DNA from: Roseovarius sp. Pro17
GTDB lineage: Bacteria > Pseudomonadota > Alphaproteobacteria > Rhodobacterales > Rhodobacteraceae
Assembly (NCBI RefSeq): GCF_035599575.1
Contig: NZ_CP141179.1
Coordinates: 1-64,000, forward strand
DNA length: 64,000 bases
Reading direction: 5' to 3'
Part shown: positions 27,602-37,394 of the stretch, piece by piece
Layout of the letters: the number at the start of each line of letters is the position of its first letter
Position numbering within the stretch: the first letter of the stretch is position 1
Notes under the pieces: generated by a model
Told to the model about the DNA's origin: nothing
Databases searched by the model: none
What the model saw: the letters and a program-made list of their open reading frames with translations, nothing else
Position numbers and translations under genes: made by a program

Positions 27602-28951
27602 ATGTCTGACAACAAGGCCGAAGCTTGGCTGGCACAGCACCCGGAGATTGATTCCATCTTTGCCTGCGTATGCGATCTGAACGGCACGATGCGCGGCAAG
27701 CGTGTTCCGGTCGATCAGGTTTCCAAGGTGGTCGAGGGCGGGCTGCGGATGCCGCTTTCGATTGTCGGCATGGATATCTGGGGCGAGGATGTCGAGAACA
27801 GTGAACTGGTATTCGAGACCGGCGATTCCGATGGTTTGTGTGATTTCACCGGCCGCCCCCTGATGCCGATTACCTGGACCAGCCGCCCGACGGCGTTGGC
27901 GATGCTGTGGATGCGGCAAGAGGACGGCACACCGTTTCCGGGTGATCCGCGCCGGGCGCTGGCGCGTGTCGCCGAGCAGTATAAGGAGCGCGGACTGACG
28001 CCCGTGGTCGCGACCGAACTGGAATTCTATCTGGTCGATCCCTCCGAAGATCACCCGCAGGCTCCGCGATCCCCGGTCACCGGCAAGCGGCTGGAATCCG
28101 ACGGGGCGCTGTCGCTGGACGAATTGCAGCATTTCGATGAGTTTCTGAACGACGTTTACGATGCCTGCGAATTGCAGGGCATCCCGGCGGATGCAGCGAT
28201 CTCGGAAAACGGGGCAGGGCAGTTCGAGATCAACATGCACCATGTTGCCGACCCCCTGCGCGCCGCCGATGATGCGGTGTTGTTCAAGCGGCTGGTCCGC
28301 GGCATTGCCCGTAAACACGGGTTTGCGGCCACCTTTATGGCCAAACCCTATGGTGATCTCTCCGGCAGCGGCTTTCACGTGCATTTCTCGCTGGTTGATG
28401 AGAATGGGGTGAACGTGTTCGACAATGGCGGCGACGAGGGCACCCCATTGTTGCTGAACGCGGTGGCCGGCTTGCTGGCCACGATGCAGCAAAATACGCT
28501 GACATTCGCGCCGCATGAGAATTCCTATCGCCGCCTGCTGCCCGGTGCCCATGCGCCGACAAACGTCGCCTGGGGATATGAAAACCGCACCGCTGCGATC
28601 CGCATTCCCGGCGGCAGTCCCAAGGCGCGGCGCATCGAGCATCGCGTCGCCGGGGCCGATGCCAACCCCTATCTGGTGTTGGCCAGCATTCTGGGCGGCG
28701 CGCTGATCGGCATTGAAAATGATATGGAGCCCGCCGCGCCGATTACTGGCGATGCCTATTCGATGAAGCTCGACAATCTGCCGCTGGACTGGGCGACGGC
28801 CATCGACGCGTTCCGCAAGGGCGCGGATGTTCCGAGCATCTTTTCAAATCGTTTGCAGACGATGTTGGTCGAATGCAAGATGCAGGAATTGCGCAAATTT
28901 GCACGTCATGTGACCAATTTCGAATACGATAGTTACTTGGAGGTCGTTTGA
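27602..28951 (+). CDS. puuA: Gamma-glutamylpolyamine synthetase (glutamine synthetase family, PuuA-like)
   Basis: PuuA ligates glutamate to putrescine using ATP, the first step of the gamma-glutamylated route. The 449-residue protein has glutamine-synthetase motifs: CDLNGTMRGKRVP near 21, TELEFYLVDPS near 138, SGSGFHVHFSL near 256 and NPYLVLASILGG near 355. The ATG follows AAAGGTGA. It is directly coupled to puuB (one-base overlap) and then to a putrescine-type ABC importer. A gamma-glutamyl-methylamide or ethanolamine synthetase is a possible alternative since these are close paralogues. Confidence 0.86.
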   Translation: MSDNKAEAWLAQHPEIDSIFACVCDLNGTMRGKRVPVDQVSKVVEGGLRMPLSIVGMDIWGEDVENSELVFETGDSDGLCDFTGRPLMPITWTSRPTALAMLWMRQEDGTPFPGDPRRALARVAEQYKERGLTPVVATELEFYLVDPSEDHPQAPRSPVTGKRLESDGALSLDELQHFDEFLNDVYDACELQGIPADAAISENGAGQFEINMHHVADPLRAADDAVLFKRLVRGIARKHGFAATFMAKPYGDLSGSGFHVHFSLVDENGVNVFDNGGDEGTPLLLNAVAGLLATMQQNTLTFAPHENSYRRLLPGAHAPTNVAWGYENRTAAIRIPGGSPKARRIEHRVAGADANPYLVLASILGGALIGIENDMEPAAPITGDAYSMKLDNLPLDWATAIDAFRKGADVPSIFSNRLQTMLVECKMQELRKFARHVTNFEYDSYLEVV

Positions 28952-30261
28952 TGAACGCGCACAGCCACCCCTATGCCGGCGACGGTAGCCACACCGCTAG
29001 CTACTATGCGGCCTCTGCCAACCCCTCGCCGGAGCGGCCAGAATTGGTCGGCGATCATCAGATCGACGTCTGCATTGTCGGCGCCGGATATAGCGGGCTG
29101 TCGACAGGTCTGCACCTTGCGGAAAAGGGCTATAAGGTCGCCATCATTGAGGGTGCGCGCGTCGGCTGGGGCGCCTCGGGGCGCAATGGCGGACAAATCG
29201 TCAACGGGCTGAACGCCAGCCTGCAGACGATCAAGAAGCGCTATGGTCAGGACACTGCCACGTTCGTCGCCGGTCTGGTGCAGGAGGGCGGCGAGATTAT
29301 CCGCGAGCGGATCAGCACCTATGACATCAAGTGCGATCTGAAGGAAAAGAACATCTTTACCGGTCTGACCAGCGCCCATATGGGCGAATTGGAGGACCGG
29401 ATGAAGCTGTGGGCCAGCTATGGCCTCAAGAACCAAGAGATGCTGGACAAGGATCAACTGCGCAAGCACGTCAATTCTGACCTCTATGTGGGCGGGCTGA
29501 TTGACCATTCCGGCGGCCATATGCACCCGTTGAATTTGGCGCTGGGCGAGGCCGCGGCGTTCGAAAAGAATGGCGGCACGATCTATGAGATGTCGCCGGT
29601 GATCGACGTTGATCACGCTGCAGCAAAGCCCGTGGTCAGAACCGCCAAGGGGTCGATGACCTGCAAGACGCTGGTTCTGTGCGGCAATGCCTATCTGGGC
29701 CATGTGGTACCAACGCTGACCTCGCGGGTGATGCCGGTGTCAACGCAGGTAATGGCTACCGAACCCTTGGGCGAGGCGCTCGCGCAGGAACTGCTGCCGA
29801 CGGATACCTGTGTCGAAGATATCCGCTATATCCTTGATTACTATCGTCTGTCTGGTGACAAGCGAATGCTGTTCGGCGGCGGCACCGTCTATGGCGGGGC
29901 GGACCCCAGCGACATCAAAGCCAAGTTGCAGGGCAACATGGACAAGGTGTTTCCGCAGCTTAAAGGCGTCAAAATCGACTACGCCTGGAGCGGTAATTTC
30001 GCCCTTTCGTTCAGCCGCGTTCCGCAGATGGGCCGCATCGGCGACAACACCTATTTCGCGCATGGCTACAGCGGCCACGGCGTCACCGGATCGCACACCT
30101 TCGGGCGCATCCTGTCCGAGGCGATCGACGGCGACCTGACCCGGTTCGACGTGTTTGCCAAGGTGCCGTGGTATCCATTCCCCGGCGGGCGGATGTTCCG
30201 CGTGCCTTATTCCGTGATGGGTTCATGGTGGTACGGATTGCGTGACAAGCTGGGCGTATGA
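28951..30261 (+). CDS. puuB: FAD-dependent gamma-glutamylputrescine oxidase-like enzyme
   Basis: The 436-residue flavoprotein oxidises an amine, presumably gamma-glutamylputrescine, to the aldehyde. It shows the dinucleotide motif CIVGAGYSGLSTGLHLAEKG near 33-52, ASGRNGGQIVNG near 73-84 and the C-terminal FAHGYSGHGVTGSHTFGRIL. These are the marks of the DAO/OrdL/PuuB family. The ATG shares one base with the TGA of puuA, and GGAGG lies 10 bases upstream. The aldehyde dehydrogenase and hydrolase (PuuC, PuuD) are absent from this locus. Confidence 0.86.
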   Translation: MNAHSHPYAGDGSHTASYYAASANPSPERPELVGDHQIDVCIVGAGYSGLSTGLHLAEKGYKVAIIEGARVGWGASGRNGGQIVNGLNASLQTIKKRYGQDTATFVAGLVQEGGEIIRERISTYDIKCDLKEKNIFTGLTSAHMGELEDRMKLWASYGLKNQEMLDKDQLRKHVNSDLYVGGLIDHSGGHMHPLNLALGEAAAFEKNGGTIYEMSPVIDVDHAAAKPVVRTAKGSMTCKTLVLCGNAYLGHVVPTLTSRVMPVSTQVMATEPLGEALAQELLPTDTCVEDIRYILDYYRLSGDKRMLFGGGTVYGGADPSDIKAKLQGNMDKVFPQLKGVKIDYAWSGNFALSFSRVPQMGRIGDNTYFAHGYSGHGVTGSHTFGRILSEAIDGDLTRFDVFAKVPWYPFPGGRMFRVPYSVMGSWWYGLRDKLGV

Positions 30262-30291
30262 ACGAATAATAATAAAATCCAATGGGAGGAT

Positions 30292-31377
30292 ATGATGAAG
30301 AAAACGACATTGATCTGTAGCGCGCTGGCGCTGACTGCCGGTGCTGCATGGGCCGAAGGCGAGTTGAACGTCTATCACTGGTCCGATTACGTGGCGCCGG
30401 ACACGGTTGAAAATTTCGAGGCGAAAACCGGCATCACCGTAAATTACGACGTGTTCGACAGCAACGAAGTGCTGGAGGCCAAGATGCTGACTGGTGCCAG
30501 CGGCTATGATATCGTCGTGCCGTCGATCGAATTTCACACTCGCCAAGCGCAGGCTGGTTTGTATGCCAAGATCGACAAGGACAAACTAACGAACTACGGC
30601 AACCTCGATCCCGAAATCCTCAAGATTATCGCCGTGAACGACCCGGACAATACCTACGGCGTACCCTACATGATGTTCTCTACCGGGATCGGCTACAACG
30701 TCGACAAGGTGGCCGAGCGCATCGACGCAGATAAAATCGGCAGCTGGGACATGGTGTTTGATCCGGAAACCGCCGCCAAACTAGCTGATTGCGGCCTCGT
30801 GATGCTGGATTCCCCATCCGAAATAGTGGCACCCGCGCTGAACTATCTGGGGCTGGACCCGAATTCCGAGGACAAGGCCGATCTGGAGAAGGCAAGTGAG
30901 CTGCTGATGGGCGTTCGTCCCCACATCCGCTATTTCCATTCGTCGCAGTACATCAACGATTTGGCCAATGGCGACATCTGCGTAGCCATCGGCTATTCCG
31001 GCGACGTGCTGCAAGCGCGCGACCGTGCCACCGAGGCGGGGCAGGGGGTCAATATCGCTTACACGATCCCAAAAGAGGGCGCGCAGATCGGATTCGACAT
31101 GCTGGCGATCCCCGACGATGCGCCAAACCCTGAGAACGCACTGAAGTTCATCGACTATATCCTAGAGCCAAAGGTTGCTGCGGACATCACCAATTACGTC
31201 TATTTCGGCAACCCGAACACCGCTGCGACGGAATTCGTGGACGAAGAAGTGGCCAACGATCCCGGTATTTATCCGCCCAAAGAGGTCACGGCCAAGATGT
31301 TCGCCCTCAAGCCGCATTCGGCGCGCTATGACCGGACGCTGACCCGTGCTTGGACCACGATCAAAACCGGCAAATAG
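30292..31377 (+). CDS. potF: Putrescine-type periplasmic binding protein (PotF-like)
   Basis: The 361-residue protein has a signal peptide (MMKKTTLICSALALTAGA, cleavage after AWA) and the PotF fold: NVYHWSDYVAPDTVENFEAK, the pocket segment HWSDY, and EAKMLTGASGYDIVVPS. The SxxY/WSDY aromatic-acidic pocket matches polyamine receptors. GGGAGG precedes the ATG. A strong hairpin lies just past its stop, before potG. Confidence 0.88.
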   Translation: MMKKTTLICSALALTAGAAWAEGELNVYHWSDYVAPDTVENFEAKTGITVNYDVFDSNEVLEAKMLTGASGYDIVVPSIEFHTRQAQAGLYAKIDKDKLTNYGNLDPEILKIIAVNDPDNTYGVPYMMFSTGIGYNVDKVAERIDADKIGSWDMVFDPETAAKLADCGLVMLDSPSEIVAPALNYLGLDPNSEDKADLEKASELLMGVRPHIRYFHSSQYINDLANGDICVAIGYSGDVLQARDRATEAGQGVNIAYTIPKEGAQIGFDMLAIPDDAPNPENALKFIDYILEPKVAADITNYVYFGNPNTAATEFVDEEVANDPGIYPPKEVTAKMFALKPHSARYDRTLTRAWTTIKTGK

Positions 31378-31387
31378 ACCTGTGCGT

Positions 31388-31414
31388 TGCCGTCCGGGCA
31401 GGGTCCGGGCGGCA
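31388..31414 (+). terminator. Intercistronic hairpin after potF
   Basis: TGCCGTCCGG (31388-31397) and CCGGGCGGCA (31405-31414) pair through ten positions with one G-U pair, across a 7-base loop. It begins 11 bases after the potF stop and ends 31 bases before the potG ATG. There is no long T-run, so it probably stabilises the potF message or reduces read-through. It is the second of three such hairpins after binding-protein genes in this window. Confidence 0.65.
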
Positions 31415-31445
31415 GCCACTTTCCAAGATTAAATTGGGAGCAACC

Positions 31446-32585
31446 ATGTCCGAAGCCATTTCAGTGACAGATGCAAAGCCTTGGATGGATCCGAGCGCGG
31501 CGCCTTTCTTGCAGATCAACAATGTGACCAAGAAATTCGGCGCGTTCACGGCGGTCAACAACGTCTCGCTGGAAATCTACAAGGGTGAGATTTTCTGTCT
31601 TCTGGGCGGATCGGGTTGCGGCAAGTCCACCCTGCTTCGGATGCTGTCAGGGTTTGAGGATCTCAGCTCGGGCCAGATCATCATCGATGGTCAGGATCAG
31701 GCAGGCATCGCGCCCTATGATCGACCCACCAACATGATGTTTCAATCCTACGCGCTGTTTCCGCATATGAGTGTGGAAAAGAACATCGCCTACGGTCTGA
31801 AACGCGACGGCCTGCCCAAGGCCGAGATCGCCACCCGCGTCACCGACATGTTGTCGCTGGTGCAGATGGATGAATTCGCCACCCGCAAGCCACATCAATT
31901 GTCTGGCGGGCAACGTCAGCGTGTCGCGCTGGCCCGCTCGCTGGTGAAAAAGCCCAAGCTGCTAATGCTGGACGAACCGCTGGGCGCGCTGGATAAAAAG
32001 CTGCGCGAAGAAACCCAGTTCGAACTGATCAAGATTCAAGAAAGCCTTGGTGTAACCTTCGTCGTTGTCACCCACGATCAGGAAGAGGCGATGACATTGT
32101 CCAGCCGGATCGGTGTCATGACCGCAGGTGAGATCGTTCAGATCGGCACCCCGCGCGAGATATACGAATACCCGCAAAACCGCTTTGTTGCCGATTTTAT
32201 CGGTTCGGTGAATATCTTTGAGGGGCGTATTGCTGCGGACGGCGAGGACCACATCATCGTCGCGTCGCCTGATGCTGGGCTGGACATATACGTGCCGCAT
32301 GGCATCAGCGGTGTAATCGGCCAGAAGGTCGCCGTCGCGGTGCGCCCCGAAAAGGTGCAGATCAGCAAAGGCGATCTGGGCGATCTGCGCAACAAGTTGA
32401 GCGGCACCATTGACGAGATTGCCTATCTGGGCAATTCGTCGGTCTATCAGGTACGGCTGGACAGCGGTAAGCGCGTGCGCGTCAGCCAGTCCAACCTGAC
32501 CCGGTCCGAGGAAAGTGCGCTGACCTGGGATGACCGGGTGAATCTGGGTTGGGCAGGCAGCGCTGGAATCGTGGTGACATCATGA
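31446..32585 (+). CDS. potG: Putrescine-type ABC importer ATPase (PotG-like)
   Basis: The 379-residue ATPase has Walker A GGSGCGKSTLLRML near 52, signature LSGGQRQRVALARSL near 152, Walker B LMLDEPLGALDKK near 174, switch VVTHDQEEAMT and a C-terminal TOBE domain. It starts at ATG 31446 with GGGAGC upstream. The next permease gene overlaps its stop by four bases (ATGA), so the three inner-membrane components are co-translated. Confidence 0.9.
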   Translation: MSEAISVTDAKPWMDPSAAPFLQINNVTKKFGAFTAVNNVSLEIYKGEIFCLLGGSGCGKSTLLRMLSGFEDLSSGQIIIDGQDQAGIAPYDRPTNMMFQSYALFPHMSVEKNIAYGLKRDGLPKAEIATRVTDMLSLVQMDEFATRKPHQLSGGQRQRVALARSLVKKPKLLMLDEPLGALDKKLREETQFELIKIQESLGVTFVVVTHDQEEAMTLSSRIGVMTAGEIVQIGTPREIYEYPQNRFVADFIGSVNIFEGRIAADGEDHIIVASPDAGLDIYVPHGISGVIGQKVAVAVRPEKVQISKGDLGDLRNKLSGTIDEIAYLGNSSVYQVRLDSGKRVRVSQSNLTRSEESALTWDDRVNLGWAGSAGIVVTS

Positions 32586-33511
32586 GCAGCCTACCGCTTG
32601 GATCGCGGATCGGGGCGCTGCTGGGCCGGATGGGTCTGCGGGGCCGGGCCTTGGTCATCGCTATTCCGACGGTCTGGCTACTGGTGTTTTTCCTGATACC
32701 GTTTCTAGTGGTGGCAAAAATCTCCTTGTCCGAGGCTGCAATTGCGCGGCCGCCCTATCTGGCGATCACGGAATGGGTCGATGGGTTTTTGACGATCAAT
32801 TTAAACTTCGGCAACTATCTGTTTCTGTTGGATGATCCTCTTTACGTCGCAGCCTATCTGGGGTCGATGAAGATTGCCGGCATCTCCACGATTATCGCGC
32901 TGCTGATCGGGTATCCGATGGCCTATCTGATCGCCCGCTCGGCCCCGGATCGGCGCAACCTTTTGCTGATGCTGGTCATCCTGCCATTCTGGACGTCTTT
33001 TCTGCTGCGCGTCTATGCGTGGATCGGGTTTCTCAAGGGCAATGGCATCATCAATAACTTTCTGCTGAACGTCGGAATCATCGACCAGCCGCTGGTGATG
33101 CTGCAAACTGATTTCGCGGTCTATGTTGGCATCGTCTATACCTACCTGCCGTTCATGATCCTGCCGCTCTATGCCAATTTGGTGAAACTGGACGACGCTT
33201 ATCTTGAGGCGTCTGCCGATCTGGGCGCGCGCCCGGTCACGACGTTCCTTACCGTCACCGTGCCGCTATCGCTGAGCGGGATTATCGCGGGCTGTATGCT
33301 GGTGTTCATCCCCGCAGTCGGCGAATTTGTCATCCCGGCGCTGCTGGGTGGGCCGGATACGCTGATGATCGGTCAGGTTCTCTGGAACGAATTCTTCTCA
33401 AACCGGGATTGGCCCATCGCCTCGTCTGTGGCCATTGTGATGCTGTTCGTACTGGTGATCCCAATCATGCTGCTGCGCTGGGCGCAGTCAGCGGGCGGAG
33501 GGGAAACCTGA
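32582..33511 (+). CDS. potH: Putrescine-type ABC importer permease (PotH-like)
   Basis: The 309-residue membrane protein has six spans, the first VIAIPTVWLLVFFLIPFLVV, and the coupling loop DDAYLEASADLGARPVTTFL. Its start overlaps the potG stop (ATGA) and its TGA overlaps the potI ATG (TGATG), tightly coupling the operon. Confidence 0.9.
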   Translation: MSSLPLGSRIGALLGRMGLRGRALVIAIPTVWLLVFFLIPFLVVAKISLSEAAIARPPYLAITEWVDGFLTINLNFGNYLFLLDDPLYVAAYLGSMKIAGISTIIALLIGYPMAYLIARSAPDRRNLLLMLVILPFWTSFLLRVYAWIGFLKGNGIINNFLLNVGIIDQPLVMLQTDFAVYVGIVYTYLPFMILPLYANLVKLDDAYLEASADLGARPVTTFLTVTVPLSLSGIIAGCMLVFIPAVGEFVIPALLGGPDTLMIGQVLWNEFFSNRDWPIASSVAIVMLFVLVIPIMLLRWAQSAGGGET

Positions 33512-34320
33512 TGAAACGCAAATCTTGGTTTCTCACGATTGTCGGCGTTCTTGGTTTTGCGTTCCTCTACGCACCGATCCTGTCGCTGGTGATATTCAGC
33601 TTTAACAAAAGTCGGCTGGTGACAGTCTGGGGCGGATTTTCGACCAAATGGTATGGCGAGTTGTTTAGTGATCCGCAAATCCTGGATGCCGCCTGGGTCA
33701 GTCTGCGCATCGCATTGGCCAGCGCGACCCTCTCGGTGGTGATTGGTACTGTGGCCTCGTTCGTGCTGATCCGGTTCCGGCGATTCCGCAGCAAGACGCT
33801 GCTGAGCATGATGATTACCGCGCCGCTGGTCATGCCCGAAGTCATCATCGGCCTGTCGTTGCTGTTGATGTTCGTGGCGATGGAAAACGTCATCGGCTGG
33901 CCCGGCGGGCGCGGCCTTTTGACTATAATCATCGCCCATTCGACCTTTGGCGCGGCCTATGCGGCTGTGATTATCCAATCGCGACTGGTGGACATGGATC
34001 TGTCCATCGAGGAGGCGGCGCTGGATCTGGGCGCGCGCCCGGTGCGGGTATTTTTTGACGTGACACTGCCGGTAATCGCGCCGGCGCTGATGTCGGGTTG
34101 GCTGCTGGCCTTTACCCTCAGTCTGGACGATCTGGTGGTTGCCAGCTTTGTCTCGGGCCCCGGTGCCTCGACGCTACCGATGGTGATCTTCTCCAAAGTC
34201 CGACTGGGGGTCAGCCCGGATGTGAACGCGTTGGCCACGATTATCATCGGTCTGGTCTCGCTGGGTATCATCATTGCAGCCTTGCAGATGAACCGCAGCA
34301 AGAAGATGTCTCAACGGTGA
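33511..34320 (+). CDS. potI: Putrescine-type ABC importer permease (PotI-like)
   Basis: The 269-residue membrane protein begins MKRKSWFLTIVGVLGFAFLY and carries the coupling loop SIEEAALDLGARPVRVFF. It completes the PotFGHI importer. Downstream, 34321-34502 is a convergent spacer toward the rhodanese gene; a small hairpin AAACCC/GGGTTT lies at 34381-34396 without a clear T-run. Confidence 0.9.
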   Translation: MKRKSWFLTIVGVLGFAFLYAPILSLVIFSFNKSRLVTVWGGFSTKWYGELFSDPQILDAAWVSLRIALASATLSVVIGTVASFVLIRFRRFRSKTLLSMMITAPLVMPEVIIGLSLLLMFVAMENVIGWPGGRGLLTIIIAHSTFGAAYAAVIIQSRLVDMDLSIEEAALDLGARPVRVFFDVTLPVIAPALMSGWLLAFTLSLDDLVVASFVSGPGASTLPMVIFSKVRLGVSPDVNALATIIIGLVSLGIIIAALQMNRSKKMSQR

Positions 34321-34502
34321 AGGGCCGCTTCGGTGAACTGCGATCCTTGACCCATCGCGCAGCAGGGTTATGCGGGGCATAAACCCCGAAGGGTTTGGCC
34401 CGCCCCTCGGAAGGTCATTCAATCTGATAGTGAGTCTGGCCCAACACTGAAGTAGGAGGCGACTAAGAAAAAGACTGTGGCATCACCGCTCGCGATGGTT
34501 CG

Positions 34503-35093
34503 TTATTCGCCGCCTATCACGGTTAGCCCGAGCAGGCGCCATACCTGCATGCCGCCGCGGTAATAGAATATGCGGTCTGCGGGGTATCCGGCCTTGAGCA
34601 TGTTGCGGATCGCCGAGGGCGATTGGCCACACCAGACGCCGTTGCAAAAAAGCGCTACCGGTTTTGCCTCTTGGCAGTCCCAGCCGTCGAAGTCCGGCTC
34701 GCAACCCAGCTGTGCCAGTTCGTCCACGACGTAGGTGTATGGAATGTTGATCGCTCCGGGGATTGTGCCGCCCTCGAACCAGTCACGGGTGCGGCTGTCC
34801 ACTACCACGGCCTCTGGGTTCTGTAGCATCTCGATCAGCTCCAATTCGCCAATCGTGGTGACCCCTTCCGCCGGGCTATGCGGTTGGATGCAAAACTCGG
34901 GACAGGGCCGGGAGGTCAGCGCCCATTCGCCGCTGATCTCATTTTTGGTGTCTTGGATCCTGCCGATCTCCCGCGTGCCATTTTCGGTTTGCAGGATGAC
35001 AGAGGGAATATCCTTGGTGATACCGACCTCAACCTCCGCCATCGCAGTTCCTGCGGTAAGCGTCAGAGCAATTGTCAGGCCAAGTTTCTTCAT
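34503..35093 (-). CDS. Exported rhodanese-domain protein
   Basis: The 196-residue protein has a signal peptide (MKKLGLTIALTLTAGTAMA) and one rhodanese domain at about 85-195, with the substrate Cys loop FCNGVWCGQSP and preceding VVVDSRTRDWFEGGTIPGA. The N-terminal 60 mature residues contain a CPEFC pair (RPCPEFCIQPH). It likely acts on sulfane sulfur or thiols in the periplasm. The start follows a GGAGGA site; the reading frame remains open upstream to about 35330, but the signal peptide marks the real N-terminus. It is isolated, convergent with potI and divergent from the Na/Pi cotransporter. Confidence 0.85.
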   Translation of the reverse strand: MKKLGLTIALTLTAGTAMAEVEVGITKDIPSVILQTENGTREIGRIQDTKNEISGEWALTSRPCPEFCIQPHSPAEGVTTIGELELIEMLQNPEAVVVDSRTRDWFEGGTIPGAINIPYTYVVDELAQLGCEPDFDGWDCQEAKPVALFCNGVWCGQSPSAIRNMLKAGYPADRIFYYRGGMQVWRLLGLTVIGGE

Positions 35094-35648
35094 GGCTTTG
35101 TCCTCCGGATAGATGCCCGTCTTGGCGCTCAGCTTAGCCTGCCAATGGCGCTCGGTCATCGAAAACTTCCTGATCTCAAATAGGTCAATTGGAACCGACG
35201 AGACTTTCGCCTCAGTTTTGTTGCTTGGCATTTCAATCTCGTCCAGAACGTTCATCGCATCCGTAGATCTCCGACGCATCTGCGATAGTAGCGCTCGGGA
35301 GGAATAAGCATTTTCAATGCTGGATGTGGCAGGCAGCTGGCCATTTGCACGGCCAAACTTCCTTAACATTACGCAACAACTATAGGCCATCATGCGTGAC
35401 CGCCGAGTGCGCTTGCTGGCGACGGTTGTGGCAGCACCGCTGTGTGGAAGTATTGTGATTTGGGCTTGGCTATGCTGTGCGATCGCCAAGTTTTGCAAAA
35501 TTCCTCTGGGATATGGCCTAGTTTTATGGTTTGTAGCAGATTGGTAGCGACTGGCCCCTATATAACGACAGCAGATGTCCCGCTGTAGTGCGTGTGACCG
35601 GATGCGGTGCCGCTTTGGGCCGCGATGCGGGTAGGACGGAACTAGAAC
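35094..35648. other. 555-base intergenic region with one doubtful small ORF
   Basis: The divergent spacer between the rhodanese gene and the Na/Pi cotransporter is noticeably more AT-rich than its surroundings. It contains TTTTGCAAAA (35491-35500) and a GCATT/AATGC mini-hairpin near 35308. A 51-codon frame at 35392-35547 on the plus strand could encode a one-span membrane peptide (GSIVIWAWLCCAIAKF), but it lacks a convincing ribosome-binding site. Nothing else is recognisable. Confidence 0.4.
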
Positions 35649-37322
35649 ATGGCGATTCTCAGCTTTCTCATCAATCTGGCCGGGGCCACCATGCTGCTGC
35701 TCTTTGCCGTGCGGATGGTGCGCACTGGGATCGAACGCAGTTTTGGCGCGCAATTCCAACGTTGGCTGACCGAAAGCACCAGTCTGATCGGATCGGGTGC
35801 GACGGGTGTGATGCTGGCGCTGATCTTGCAAAGTTCGGCTGCGGTCGCCCTGCTGACGTCGGGCTTTGCGGCGGCTGGATATCTGGCGTTCCCGGCAGGG
35901 TTGGCGGTGGTGTTGGGCGGCGATCTGGGATCGGCGCTGATCATTCAGGTGCTTTCGTTCCGGCTGGACTGGCTGGTGCCACTGCTGCTGACCATCGGCG
36001 GCTGGTTATTCATCAAGACCGAAGGGCGGCGCTGGCGGCAGGCGGGGCGCATCCTGATGGGGGTGGCGTTCATCCTCATCTCGTTGCAATTGCTGCGCCA
36101 GACGATGGAGCCGATCAAGGACAGCGCGTTCCTGCCCGCCATCGCTGAATATCTGGGACGTGACTTTATCACTGCTTTCATCGTTGGCGCAGCGCTGGCC
36201 TTTGTCATGCATTCCAGCGTGGCTGCGATCCTGATGTGCGTCACGTTGGTGCATATCGACGCGATTCCCTTCGCCGCTGGCCTGTCGCTGGTGCTGGGTG
36301 CAAACCTCGGGAGTGCGGTCATTCCTGTCTATCTTACGCGCGGAATGGGCGTCGAGGGCCGGCGCATCCCGGTGGCCAACATGGCGCTGCGTGGTACTTG
36401 GGCGCTGGTTGCGCTGCTGGTCATCAACATCGGGTTTGATCCTTCGCATCTGTTGATCGTGTCGCCAGAACAGTCGCTGATCTATGCGCATATCGCCTTC
36501 AACCTGTCGCTGATGATAATCGCGTTGCCGCTGTGCCGTCCGCTGGCGCGGCCCGTGGTGGCAATGATGCCAAATGTCGCGCGCGCCGAGCCCGAGCAGC
36601 ATGACGAAATCAGCGTGCTGGATATCGATGCTCTTGGCTCGCCGCAAATGGCCATCGCCAGCCTCAAGCGCGAGCTTTTGCGCATGATGGGGCTGGTCGA
36701 GCGGATGTATCAGCCGATCCAGTCCCTCTACCAAGATGCCGACAAGGCGCGGATGCGTGCGATCAAGCTACAGGATAACGCAGTCAACGCCGCGCTTTTG
36801 GGCATAAGGCGCTACGTTGCCGACATCCCACTGGACAAATATACGAAGGACGAGGCCAATATCGTGCGCAGCCTCATGGAATTCGCCATCCGCCTCGAGG
36901 CGGCGGGTGATTTGGTGTCGGGCCAGTTCCTGAGCACTGCGGCGGAAAAGCGCGATGAGCGGGTGGAATTGTCCGCCGATGGATGGTCCGAGTTGGTCCA
37001 CATGTTCGAGGCCGTGCGCGCCAATTTCAAGTTGGCAAGCAACGTGCTGATCTCGGACGATCTGGAAAGCGCGCGCTTGCTGGTCATGGAAAAGACCGAG
37101 ATGAAGCAGAAGGAAAGGCGCAGCCGTAAGCGCCATCTGCAACGCCTGTCAGAGGGCCGCGCCGACAGTTTCGAATCCAGCGATGTGCATCTGGAAACGC
37201 TGCGCGCGCTGCGTGATCTGAACGGCCATATTTCGGCGGTGGCCTATCCGATCCTCTATCGCAACGGCCAGCTTCTGGAGACGCGCCTGATTCAGAACAT
37301 GGAAGACGGCACGGACGACTGA
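35649..37322 (+). CDS. Na+/phosphate cotransporter family protein with PhoU-like domain
   Basis: The 557-residue protein has two NptA/PNaS repeats in its membrane half (GVMLALILQSSAAVALLTSG and AFVMHSSVAAILMCVTLVH, each with the QSS/HSS motif) and a C-terminal cytoplasmic PhoU-like helical domain (about 330-550). Bacterial members (YjbB-like) export or import phosphate with sodium. AGGACGGA precedes the ATG. The closest relevant neighbours are the phosphonate genes 3 kb downstream, which release inorganic phosphate; a role in moving that phosphate is an inference. Confidence 0.87.
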   Translation: MAILSFLINLAGATMLLLFAVRMVRTGIERSFGAQFQRWLTESTSLIGSGATGVMLALILQSSAAVALLTSGFAAAGYLAFPAGLAVVLGGDLGSALIIQVLSFRLDWLVPLLLTIGGWLFIKTEGRRWRQAGRILMGVAFILISLQLLRQTMEPIKDSAFLPAIAEYLGRDFITAFIVGAALAFVMHSSVAAILMCVTLVHIDAIPFAAGLSLVLGANLGSAVIPVYLTRGMGVEGRRIPVANMALRGTWALVALLVINIGFDPSHLLIVSPEQSLIYAHIAFNLSLMIIALPLCRPLARPVVAMMPNVARAEPEQHDEISVLDIDALGSPQMAIASLKRELLRMMGLVERMYQPIQSLYQDADKARMRAIKLQDNAVNAALLGIRRYVADIPLDKYTKDEANIVRSLMEFAIRLEAAGDLVSGQFLSTAAEKRDERVELSADGWSELVHMFEAVRANFKLASNVLISDDLESARLLVMEKTEMKQKERRSRKRHLQRLSEGRADSFESSDVHLETLRALRDLNGHISAVAYPILYRNGQLLETRLIQNMEDGTDD

Positions 37323-37394
37323 GGGCGGGCTAAAGCTGGACGTGCTTTGCGAAACTTGGCATGATCCACGCCAAAGCAGGAAAAGAGCGACACC

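Noticed and set aside
35094-35330. Open frame continuing upstream of the rhodanese signal peptide
   Set aside because: The signal peptide and GGAGGA site fix the start at 35093; an export signal in the middle of a longer protein is unlikely.
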